Source: Nostoc commune NIES-4072 (GTDB lineage Bacteria; Cyanobacteriota; Cyanobacteriia; Cyanobacteriales; Nostocaceae). Taken from it: 64,000 bases of DNA. The notes under the pieces are model-generated. The model was not told the DNA's origin, did no database searches, and was given only the letters and a program-made list of their open reading frames with translations. This document shows positions 55,195 to 62,385 of this stretch, in pieces (the stretch's first letter is position 1; each line of letters starts with the position of its first letter). The DNA is taken from NCBI RefSeq assembly GCF_003113895.1, contig NZ_BDUD01000001.1, positions 962,416 to 1,026,415 of the forward strand, read 5' to 3'. Position numbers and translations under genes: made by a program.

Positions 55195-55346
55195 TATAGG
55201 ATTACTATTTGATTTTTGAACGAAATTAGGTGTTGTAGAGTGTGTTAGAACGGAGTTCGTAACGCACTATTATCAAGGGTTTGATGCGTTATGCTGTCGC
55301 TAACACATCCTACGGATATTTTCATAAATAAAACCGGATTTCTATA
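55195..55346 (+). mobile_element. MITE-like element, copy A
   Basis: About 152 bp, nearly identical to 60488-60641 and in the same orientation. The ends (TATAGGATTACTATTTGATT and AAACCGGATTTCTATA) are imperfect inverted repeats. A 21-bp core, 55286-55306, reads in the opposite direction to the core of the other copy. Confidence 0.85.
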
Positions 55347-55606
55347 TGTGAAACTCATGTACTTTTGGCAACTAAAACTTAAATAGCAGTTGATGAAAGT
55401 TAAAGTAAAAAATTTAAGTCAAATAATTAGTCATAAACCAGACAACATTCTAAATCTAATTAAGGTGATGTAGAGATGGTAAATAAAGCATCTCTACAAA
55501 ACCTAAAAGTATATCCAAAAAACACTGGCGCGAAATTTGCGCTATTTTAGCGTCGTAATTTCGTTAGATGTCAAAGCATTCTAAAAAATCTTGAGATTAT
55601 GATAAT

Positions 55607-55798
55607 TTAGTGACATGCAACGCCTAATGTGTGGTGACGCGTTGAGTGTGCTGTGTTATGAGCCGCAGGATAGGTAGAGAACAACACAGTCCAGATAACT
55701 AAAGAAGATAGCAACATATAAAGCGTTACCTGCACAGGCTTGGATAAGGTAATACCTGCGGTCTTCTGCAATGCTGAAATATGAGAAAAATTAGTCAT
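55607..55798 (-). CDS. cbtB: CbtB-like small membrane protein
   Basis: A 63-residue protein with one helix (VQVTLYMLLSSLVIWTVLFS) and the C-terminal HNTAHSTRHHTLGVACH, which matches the H-N-x-x-H-x-x-R-H...CH metal-binding tail of CbtB (PF09489). CbtB is a subunit of putative cobalt transporters controlled by B12. The partner CbtA is not adjacent. The start ATG 55798 is strongly supported by AGGAGGT about 5 bases upstream. A 5' UTR hairpin and a candidate promoter lie upstream. Confidence 0.8.
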   Translation of the reverse strand: MTNFSHISALQKTAGITLSKPVQVTLYMLLSSLVIWTVLFSTYPAAHNTAHSTRHHTLGVACH

Positions 55799-55833
55799 TT
55801 TTGACCTCCTATAATAAATTCGGGTAATTCATT

Positions 55834-55860
55834 AATCAAAGGGCATTATGCCGCTTGATT
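55834..55860 (-). promoter_or_regulatory. Hairpin in the cbtB leader
   Basis: On the minus strand AATCAA-GC-GGCA-TAA-TGCC-C-TTTGATT forms a nested stem about 35 bases upstream of the start codon. It is not the cobalamin riboswitch consensus. It may be an operator or a small regulatory fold. Confidence 0.4.
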
Positions 55861-55867
55861 GCAAAAA

Positions 55868-55895
55868 GATATACGATCAACTTTGTTTTTGACAA
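55868..55895 (-). promoter_or_regulatory. Candidate cbtB promoter
   Basis: On the minus strand TTGTCA, a 16-bp spacer and TATATC, which places the transcript start just before the leader hairpin. Confidence 0.35.
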
Positions 55896-56407
55896 GTGTG
55901 TATCAAATGTATTGGGTAATTGGGCTTTAATGAATACTATACTATCTTTTGAAGATCGACTCATCATGAGACAGAAATCTCCACATAAAGTCCATACAAA
56001 TAACAAAAGAATGACACATGGATTTGAATGATGGCATTTTCAATCCTGATAACACGAAGGTAACAGATAAAAATTTAAAATTGGTCATGTTGCCAATCAT
56101 CCAAAATTCCTTGAAATGCAATTGATATTATCTCTAAGCTAATTAAATGTGCCACAGATTACCAACATATTTTATATCAAAGTTGCTAGATATTATACTC
56201 ACTGTTTGTACTTAAAGTACTGCTGAAGCAATAAGCATATCAGGAATAGGCATAAAAAGTTAGTTTAATACAAATACTATTTATACATAAAATAGGCGTA
56301 TAAATACTGTAAAAATTCAAGATAATTGGCTACACTTTTCAGGGACTGATTCTAGCTTTATCTAGATTTAGCAACTTAACTAGCAATTTTGAAGCGCCAT
56401 AAAATTA
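55896..56407. other. AT-rich intergenic region
   Basis: About 510 bases without a supported gene, very AT-rich (for example around 56150-56330), lying between divergent cbtB and the oxidase gene. Nothing further recognised. Confidence 0.5.
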
Positions 56408-56436
56408 TTGACAATAATTATTAATTCCTCTAATAT
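56408..56436 (+). promoter_or_regulatory. Strong promoter with AT palindrome before the multicopper oxidase
   Basis: TTGACA (56408-56413), 17-bp spacer, TAATAT (56431-56436), essentially consensus. The spacer holds the perfect palindrome AATAATTATT (56413-56422), the sort of site that Fur-like repressors use, though the match to a full Fur box is not exact. Confidence 0.7.
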
Positions 56437-56444
56437 CTAAAAGC

Positions 56445-56472
56445 AATTGCAAATCTTTTGCAATTCTTTTTT
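56445..56472 (+). promoter_or_regulatory. Hairpin plus T-run at the transcript start
   Basis: AATTGCAAA-TCT-TTTGCAATT (56445-56465) followed by CTTTTTT. It would fold at the very 5' end of the mRNA, about 30 bases before the start codon. It could be an attenuator, a stability hairpin or a repressor site. Confidence 0.5.
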
Positions 56473-56495
56473 GGCGCTAACCGTAACGAAATGTC

Positions 56496-57530
56496 ATGCC
56501 CAACAACTTCGCTCTAGGTAACGGAAAACCCTGGAGCCGCCGTCAATTATTGCAGCTAGGACTAGCAGGTGCTGGAGTGACTGGTGCAGCTGGACTTTGG
56601 CAGATGCTAAATCTACAAAGTAAGTCAATGGTCAAAGTGCCACCAGTGCCACCATTCGATATTGAAGTACCAGACGACGTTACTAACCCGATGAGGATGT
56701 TAAGGGATTTTGATTATGGGACGGTAAAGCAAGAAAATGGGCGGACTATCCGCGAATTTCAGTTAACTGCCGGTACTTCCATCATTCAACTTAATAGTGC
56801 TGTTTCTTACAACATCTGGGATTTAAACGGACGCATACCAGGGCCAACGCTAAGAGCAAAACAGGGCGATCGCATCCGGGTACTATTTCTCAACAATGCG
56901 GGACATTCTCACTCTTTGCATTTTCATGGCGTTCATCCGGCAGAAATGGATGGTATTCGCCCAATCAGCAATGGTAGTGCCACAATTTACGAATTTGATG
57001 CTGAACCTTATGGCGTTCACTTATACCACTGCCATATTGAACCAGTCACCCGCCACATCGCCAAGGGATTGTATGGGATGTTCATCATCGATCCACCTAC
57101 TGCGCGTCCCCCTGCTGATGAAATGGTATTAGTGATGGGTGGGTATGACGTGAATGATGATAGCCATAATGATTATTACGCCTTCAACGGTCTGCCGCAC
57201 TATTACATGCATAACCCGATTCGCATTTACAAAGATCAGTTGATTCGGCTGTATGTTCTGAACATCATTGAATACGATCCGGCAGTGACGTTTCATCTCC
57301 ACGCCAACTTTTTTGATGTCTATCGCTATGGCATGAGTATGACTCCTAGCGAGAAAACTGATGTGATTACGATGGGTGTTGCAGAAAGGCACATCTTAGA
57401 ATTTGCTTTTCGCTACCCAGGTAAGTATATGTTCCATCCTCATCAGGATGCGATCGCAGAAAACGGTTGCATGGGTCAATTTGAAGTACTTGCCCAGAGT
57501 AGCTCTCAAGATCCTGTTAAAAAGTCCTGA
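56496..57530 (+). CDS. Two-domain multicopper oxidase
   Basis: A 344-residue periplasmic enzyme. The N-terminus has RRQLLQLGLAGAGVTGAAGL, a Tat-type signal. Domain 1 holds HSHSLHFHGVHP and HLYHCHIEPVTRHIAKGLYGMF (core HLYHCHIEPVTRH), in which the H-C-H gives the type 1 and trinuclear copper ligands. Domain 2 holds TFHLHANFFDVYRYG and YMFHPHQDAIAENGCMGQF, the second set of trinuclear-site His. The layout matches small laccase/nitrite-reductase-like two-domain oxidases. Beside FTR1 it probably oxidises Fe(II), but Mn or phenols are possible. ATG 56496 gives a proper signal peptide. Confidence 0.85.
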   Translation: MPNNFALGNGKPWSRRQLLQLGLAGAGVTGAAGLWQMLNLQSKSMVKVPPVPPFDIEVPDDVTNPMRMLRDFDYGTVKQENGRTIREFQLTAGTSIIQLNSAVSYNIWDLNGRIPGPTLRAKQGDRIRVLFLNNAGHSHSLHFHGVHPAEMDGIRPISNGSATIYEFDAEPYGVHLYHCHIEPVTRHIAKGLYGMFIIDPPTARPPADEMVLVMGGYDVNDDSHNDYYAFNGLPHYYMHNPIRIYKDQLIRLYVLNIIEYDPAVTFHLHANFFDVYRYGMSMTPSEKTDVITMGVAERHILEFAFRYPGKYMFHPHQDAIAENGCMGQFEVLAQSSSQDPVKKS

Positions 57531-57699
57531 CAATATTGTTAGTAATTCCTAATTAATTTATTAAAGTTTTAGATAAATAGTTGATAAAAAATCTCATTAT
57601 ATGAGACAGTAAAATCTATGACAATCTGTCAAATAAACTAGCTTTTAGTAGTTTGCAATGTTTCAATTAATACCTTTTTTAGTTGTGCGAGGAGTAAAG

Positions 57700-58734
57700 A
57701 TGATAAAAGTTCGTTATATCTGTTTAGCAGCAGCAGCAGCAGTAATAGTTACGTTAAGTTCTTGTAGTAGTACACCAACCGCAGAAAATCCATCAGCACC
57801 AGTTGCTAGCCCAGCTACAGAGGCAGTAAGTAATAACAGTCACAGTGGTCACGGTAGCAAAGAAAAAATTAACATTAACACTGCTATATTGTCAGAATTA
57901 GATAAATTTGAAGCCAAACTAGGTGTTCCGGCTTTATCGAATAAAATCCAGGCAAGTCGTCCTTATGGTAGCCCAGAAGATTTAGTCACTAAAAAAGTAA
58001 TTACTCAAGAGCAGTTCGACCAAATTAAAGACCAGGTTAGTGTTCAAGAAGTTGCACTCACGGGTGAAGCAAAAGATGTTGACTACATGTCTAAATTAGG
58101 CTTAATGAAAGGGCATCTTTTAGTAGCACGAGAACTGTTGGATCAGAATCAGCCGAAGCAGGCAGAACCTCATATTGGACATCCAGTTGAAGAGATTTAT
58201 GTTGATGTAGAAGATCAACTAAATGAGCGCAAAGTCAAAGAATTTAAGACAACATTGGTAAGTTTGCAAGACTTAGTAAAATCTAGTCCGAAGGATAGCA
58301 AAGTTAAAACTAATTTTACTTCTTCAGTGCAAGCAGTTGATGGAGCGATCGCAGCTTTGCCAGAATCTCAACGCTCAAAGCCAGGATTTGTGCTACAGGT
58401 AATTAACGAATTGCTAGATTCAGCCAATTCCGAATATGGCGCAGCGATCGCAAATGGTAAAATAACCGCCCCAATTGAGTATCAAGACTCCCGTGGTTTT
58501 GTCTTTTACGCCAATGATTTATACAAAGGGATTTCTAGTCAAGTAGCTCAAGCAGATCCCGAAGCGCACAAAGCGATCGATACTAGTTTCGCTGAACTTA
58601 TAAAAGTTTGGCCTGCTGCCATCCCACCAGCAAAAGCAGTCAAAACTCCTAGTGATGTTACCAAGCTAGTGAAAACCATTGAGGAAAACTCTCAAAAAGT
58701 GGTTGACAAATCCAATACCCAAGCACAGCGATAA
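57700..58734 (+). CDS. Lipoprotein with helix-hairpin-helix and iron-uptake (imelysin/EfeO-like) parts
   Basis: About 344 residues. The signal ends in a lipobox (VTLSSCSS, Cys near 24), followed by an Ala/Pro/Ser linker with a His cluster (SHSGHGSKEK). Residues 45-105 match a ComEA-like helix-hairpin-helix: ININTAILSELDKFEAKLG, RPYGSPEDLVTKKVITQEQF. The rest is an all-helical domain (KGHLLVARELLDQNQPKQAE; VEEIYVDVEDQL; EYQDSRGFVFYANDLYKGIS) that resembles EfeO/imelysin-like iron-uptake proteins. ATG 57700 has GAGGAG at 8 bases upstream and is preferred to 57658. It is part of the iron cluster with the oxidase and FTR1. Confidence 0.65.
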   Translation: MIKVRYICLAAAAAVIVTLSSCSSTPTAENPSAPVASPATEAVSNNSHSGHGSKEKININTAILSELDKFEAKLGVPALSNKIQASRPYGSPEDLVTKKVITQEQFDQIKDQVSVQEVALTGEAKDVDYMSKLGLMKGHLLVARELLDQNQPKQAEPHIGHPVEEIYVDVEDQLNERKVKEFKTTLVSLQDLVKSSPKDSKVKTNFTSSVQAVDGAIAALPESQRSKPGFVLQVINELLDSANSEYGAAIANGKITAPIEYQDSRGFVFYANDLYKGISSQVAQADPEAHKAIDTSFAELIKVWPAAIPPAKAVKTPSDVTKLVKTIEENSQKVVDKSNTQAQR

Positions 58735-58769
58735 CACTTTAATTTAATGGGAAGTATATGATAAGGAGT

Positions 58770-58880
58770 TTAAAATAGTTAGGAGTTAAGAGTTAGGAGT
58801 TATGAATTAATAATTAGGAGTTATGAATTATAAGTTATGAATCCTGATCTAGTAACTCCTAACTTCCAACTCCTAACTCA
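58770..58880. repeat. Tandem heptamer-like repeats
   Basis: Repeats of TTAGGAGTTA and TTATGAATTA type, about 110 bases, between the lipoprotein and ferritin-like genes. Confidence 0.75.
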
Positions 58881-58909
58881 TGAAAATTCGTTACTTGAAC
58901 TAACAACTG

Positions 58910-59344
58910 ATGCAAGAACTTGACCAGAAAAAGACCATTGACCTGCTGAACGCCATCATGGAATTTGAACTAGCAGGGGTAGTCCGCTATACACATTATT
59001 CTTTGATGGTGACTGGCCCTAACCGTATTCCAATTGTGGCATTTTTCAAAGCACAGGCAAGTGAATCTTTACTTCATGCTGAACAAGTGGGAGAAATTCT
59101 CACCGGTTTAGATGGGCATCCCTCCTTAAAAATTGCCCCAATGGAAGAAACCTACCGGCATAAAGTCAAGGATATCTTAGAAGAAAGCTTATCCCACGAA
59201 AAAAAGGCATTGGATCTGTATAAAAATCTGCTCGATACTGTTACCAATGCCAGCATTTATCTTGAAGAATTCGCTCGCGGTATGATTGGGCAAGAAGAGA
59301 TGCATAATCTCGAACTCAAAAAGATGCTACGCGATTTTAGTTAA
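58910..59344 (+). CDS. Ferritin-like/bacterioferritin-type protein
   Basis: A 144-residue four-helix protein. Iron ligands are visible as Glu in AIMEFELAGVVRYTHYSLM, E-x-x-x-x-x-H in ASESLLHAEQVGE, Glu in EESLSHEKKALDLYKNLL and E-x-x-H in IGQEEMHNLELKKML, matching the ferroxidase centre of bacterioferritins and related proteins. The Met that binds haem in true Bfr is not clear. It probably stores iron imported by the neighbouring FTR1 or protects from peroxide. Start ATG 58910 is clean. Confidence 0.85.
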   Translation: MQELDQKKTIDLLNAIMEFELAGVVRYTHYSLMVTGPNRIPIVAFFKAQASESLLHAEQVGEILTGLDGHPSLKIAPMEETYRHKVKDILEESLSHEKKALDLYKNLLDTVTNASIYLEEFARGMIGQEEMHNLELKKMLRDFS

Positions 59345-59420
59345 TAGTCATTAGTCCTTAGTCATTAGTTAAATTCAAATGACAAATGACTAATGACTAA
59401 GGACAAAAAACAAAGGATAA
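59345..59420. repeat. Tandem TCATTAG/GACTAAT heptamers
   Basis: Inverted blocks of the same heptamer (AGTCATTAGTCCTTAGTC, then ATGACTAATGACTAAGGAC) about 20 bases apart. They could form a hairpin between the ferritin-like and FTR1 genes. Confidence 0.75.
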
Positions 59421-59423
59421 AAG

Positions 59424-60392
59424 ATGGATTTTAGTACTGCTCTACCTACTTTTGTAATAACGCTCCGAGAAGGAGTAGAAGCTGCCCTTGTTGTTGGCAT
59501 TGTGCTAGCTTTGCTGAAAAAAGCTAAACAATCCCGGCTCAACTCCTGGGTATATGCTGGTGTCGGCGTTGGTATTGTCGTCAGTGCCTTAATAGGCGTG
59601 CTATTCAGTTGGATAATTCAAATACTGGGAGCAGCAAATCCTCAATACACCACCGTAGTTGAGCCAGCGTTGGAGGGTGTGTTTAGTGTATTAGCGATCG
59701 CAATGCTCAGTTGGATGCTAATCTGGATGACTAAACAAGCCAGATTCATGAAAGCTACAGTTGAAGGAGCAGTAACAGAAGCACTCACACAAAACTCAAA
59801 TGCTGGTTGGGGTGTTTTTACTTTAATTTTAATTGCCGTTGTCCGTGAAGGCTTTGAAACTGTTCTGTTCGTTGCTGCTAATTTCCAACAGGGATTAATG
59901 CCAGCATTGGGTGCTATTGGTGGTTTGGTAGCAGCATCCACCATTGGGGTGCTGTTATTTAAAGGGGGTGTCAAAATTAACATCCGCCAGTTTTTCCAGG
60001 TAATGGGCGTTTTATTAGTATTAATTGTCGCTGGGTTAGTAGTTTCAGCCTTAAAACATTTTGACGAAGCAGTGGCTAACCTTGCCCTTAGCAGTCGCGC
60101 CACAGAAGGACTTTGTTTCTATTACGAACGTTTTACAAAAGTCCACTCCTGTATTTTGGGGCCAATGGTTTCCAATACTTCCACAATCTTGCCTGACGAA
60201 CAGTTTCCTGGCATTATTCTTAAATCTTTATTTGGTTATAGAGACAATCTTTATCTTGTGCAAGCAGTGGGATATGTGGCATTTTTACTCACCATTGGAG
60301 GACTGTATTTCCGCAGCCTTGGAGGTACTTTTTCTCAAAGTAAAAAAAATATCCCCTTTGGTCAAAAACCAATTAGTTCTGCAAAAGATTAA
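59424..60392 (+). CDS. FTR1 family iron permease
   Basis: A 322-residue inner-membrane protein with about seven helices. It has the two REGxE iron-translocation motifs: TLREGVEAALVVGIVLALLKK (residues 12-32, core LREGVEAALVVG) and AVVREGFETVLFVAANF (near 138). FTR1/EfeU imports Fe(III) after oxidation, here presumably by the upstream multicopper oxidase. It is the last gene of the iron cluster and is followed by a hairpin. A cysteine-containing loop (LCFYYERFTKVHSCILG) in the C-terminal part is unusual and may be extracytoplasmic. Confidence 0.9.
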   Translation: MDFSTALPTFVITLREGVEAALVVGIVLALLKKAKQSRLNSWVYAGVGVGIVVSALIGVLFSWIIQILGAANPQYTTVVEPALEGVFSVLAIAMLSWMLIWMTKQARFMKATVEGAVTEALTQNSNAGWGVFTLILIAVVREGFETVLFVAANFQQGLMPALGAIGGLVAASTIGVLLFKGGVKINIRQFFQVMGVLLVLIVAGLVVSALKHFDEAVANLALSSRATEGLCFYYERFTKVHSCILGPMVSNTSTILPDEQFPGIILKSLFGYRDNLYLVQAVGYVAFLLTIGGLYFRSLGGTFSQSKKNIPFGQKPISSAKD

Positions 60393-60412
60393 AAGCATAG
60401 TCAGTTGCCTTG

Positions 60413-60437
60413 TTCCCAGTCTATCTCTGACTGGGAA
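60413..60437 (+). terminator. Stem-loop after the FTR1 gene
   Basis: Perfect 9-bp arms TTCCCAGTC (60413-60421) and GACTGGGAA (60429-60437), 7-base loop, 20 bases after the stop. No U-run. Confidence 0.55.
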
Positions 60438-60487
60438 TCACCTTAGCGATCGGTATTTGTCACCAACACAAAGTAACCAAAGCTTTC

Positions 60488-60641
60488 CTATAAGATTACT
60501 ATTTGATTTTTGAACAAAATTAGGTGTTGTAGAGTGTGTTAGAACGGAGTTCGTAACGCACTATTATCAAGGGTTTGATGTGTTAGCGACAGCGTAACGC
60601 ATCCTACGGATATTTTCATAAATCAAACCTGATTCCTATAG
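60488..60641 (+). mobile_element. MITE-like element, copy B
   Basis: About 154 bp, the second copy of the 55195-55346 element, same orientation, over 90 percent alike by eye outside the core. Its 21-bp core (60580-60600) is the reverse complement of the corresponding core in copy A with one mismatch. Confidence 0.85.
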
Positions 60642-60654
60642 AGCTGATTAGGTA

Positions 60655-61092
60655 ATGAGCAAAACTTTTATATTAAATTCCTTACTGTTGCTTTCTCAAA
60701 TACCCAATCCAGAAGTAAAATTTTTAGATTTAAAAAATAAATTAGAAAAAAAAGGGTTTCAGGTAATCATTGCACTACCACCAAAGCGAGGAGCTTATGG
60801 GTTACTAAGAGAAGCTGACAAAAAAATTTGGATTAATCCCGTAGTGTTTGAGTTAGGTATTGGGACTCAAACATTAATCCATGAAACTGTTCATGCAGCG
60901 CAAGTATGTGCCGGAAAAGGAAAAATCAAAACTTTAGGTTTAGACATTCAACCAATCAATTATGCTAGACCATTTTTTAAACGTTATACTGATATGAAAC
61001 GACAAGATTTAGAGAGAGAAGCCTATGCAGTACAAACTCAACCTAATAGTTTTGAGTTAGCTGTATCTCTTCTTCAACAACACTGTAAATAG
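60655..61092 (+). CDS. Hypothetical protein with HExxH-like motif
   Basis: A 145-residue protein. LIHETVHAAQVCAG contains H-E-T-V-H, the zinc-binding motif of gluzincin-type metalloproteases, and the region RQDLEREAYAVQTQP could provide the third ligand (Glu). The N-terminal 16 residues are hydrophobic and could be a weak membrane signal. The size suggests a minimal metalloprotease-like protein; catalytic activity is not established. ATG 60655 lies 14 bases after the MITE, so the MITE may supply its promoter. Confidence 0.6.
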   Translation: MSKTFILNSLLLLSQIPNPEVKFLDLKNKLEKKGFQVIIALPPKRGAYGLLREADKKIWINPVVFELGIGTQTLIHETVHAAQVCAGKGKIKTLGLDIQPINYARPFFKRYTDMKRQDLEREAYAVQTQPNSFELAVSLLQQHCK

Positions 61093-61161
61093 CTTCTTTC
61101 ATCTGGTTTAATATTATTATCTCATCTGTAGCCTTATTTTAGAGAATTGGTATAAGACGAG

Positions 61162-62097
61162 CTAAGTACCCTGTGGCGCAAACAAGGCTTGCTTAAGCTG
61201 CTGACAAGCCTTTTCAATTGCATTTATACTACCTGGATTCACCAGGCCATAATAATCAAACACATAGACTCGGTTATTTTTAGTAGCTTGCAGTTGTTGC
61301 CAAAAAGCTTCCTTTTTCAGTGAATCTAAAAGCGCTACTTCCGAATTTCCTTGTGGGGGATTAACCAAAATTATTACCTCTGGATTTGCTTCTAAAACCT
61401 TCTCAGCCGAAAGCGTCACATAGCCACCAACAGGACTTTTACCTTGTAAATCTGCTGCTATATTTTTCGCCTGGAATTTCGCCAGCAAATCGCCTGCCCA
61501 ACTGTTTTTATTTGGCGCTAAAATTGGTTGACGACTAACCAACGCTAGAGTAGAAAAACCTTGGATTGGCTTTTCTGGCAGGAAAGTTTTGTAACGATTT
61601 AACAAAGGCTGAGGATCAGCGTCTATTGATTTAGCAAGTGTTTTAGTAAGTTCTTCTAGAGATTCCCAATTATTCACCTTAGTTAGAAAAGTCGGAATTC
61701 CTAGCTGCTGAAGTTTTTGAATTGGAATGTTAGAAAAACCTTCTGCACCAATAACTAAATCTGGTTTGAGTGCTACCACTTTTTCTAAATTTGGCGGACT
61801 TTGCCCTTCACTAACACGGGGAATATCGTTAAATCTTGAGTCATTCTTAAATAATTTACTACCAGTAATGCCAACAATTTTTGTTTGATCGAGTCGAGAG
61901 ATAATGTCAGCAGAAAGAGAAGAAAGAGCAACAACTCTTTCTGCTGATCCTTTCGGTAATTGCTGAGAATTTGTGTTTATTCTCTCCGTAGTGCTTGTGA
62001 TTTTTGTTTGTGGCTGCTGAGTGTTTACAGTCGTGCAAGCAGCTAAAAATATACTCATCAAAAGTGCTAAAGCAGATAAAAACCAGCGACGATGCAT
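61162..62097 (-). CDS. Periplasmic metal/siderophore or cobalamin binding protein
   Basis: About 311 residues. The signal peptide ends in a lipobox (SIFLAACTT). The mature protein has the BtuF/FecB fold: ERVVALSSLSADIISRL, KIVGITGSKLF, EKVVALKPDLVIGAEG, IPTFLTKVNNWESLEEL and a long linking helix. It would deliver iron-siderophore, haem or B12 to an ABC transporter, whose genes are not in the window. ATG 62097 (MHRRWFLSALALL) is chosen over 62142 for the signal peptide. The adjacent region concerns metals, so an iron-complex ligand is favoured. Confidence 0.8.
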   Translation of the reverse strand: MHRRWFLSALALLMSIFLAACTTVNTQQPQTKITSTTERINTNSQQLPKGSAERVVALSSLSADIISRLDQTKIVGITGSKLFKNDSRFNDIPRVSEGQSPPNLEKVVALKPDLVIGAEGFSNIPIQKLQQLGIPTFLTKVNNWESLEELTKTLAKSIDADPQPLLNRYKTFLPEKPIQGFSTLALVSRQPILAPNKNSWAGDLLAKFQAKNIAADLQGKSPVGGYVTLSAEKVLEANPEVIILVNPPQGNSEVALLDSLKKEAFWQQLQATKNNRVYVFDYYGLVNPGSINAIEKACQQLKQALFAPQGT

Positions 62098-62385
62098 ATT
62101 AAAATTCCTTTTAGGGTAAGAATGGGATAAGCAGATTTTCACTAACTAAGGTAGAGGCAGAATTTACCTAATAACAGACTAAGCTTGGTGTATCTTCAAA
62201 TGTTTTATACTTCCCTATATGTGTTTATGTCTTTATCAAAAAATTCAGCAACACTAACAAGCCTTTGGTAGTCTTAAAAAAATAGGTTTAAAAACCTCCT
62301 GTTATTTAAATGTATAATTCTATACAAACTGACTACAATTATCTGAATTGGGGTCAATGATTATTGTGTCCATCTACTGCTAGAT

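Noticed and set aside
55799..56000. Cobalamin riboswitch upstream of cbtB
   Set aside because: Looked for the conserved GCCACTG-type B12 box and did not see it; only a short hairpin is present.
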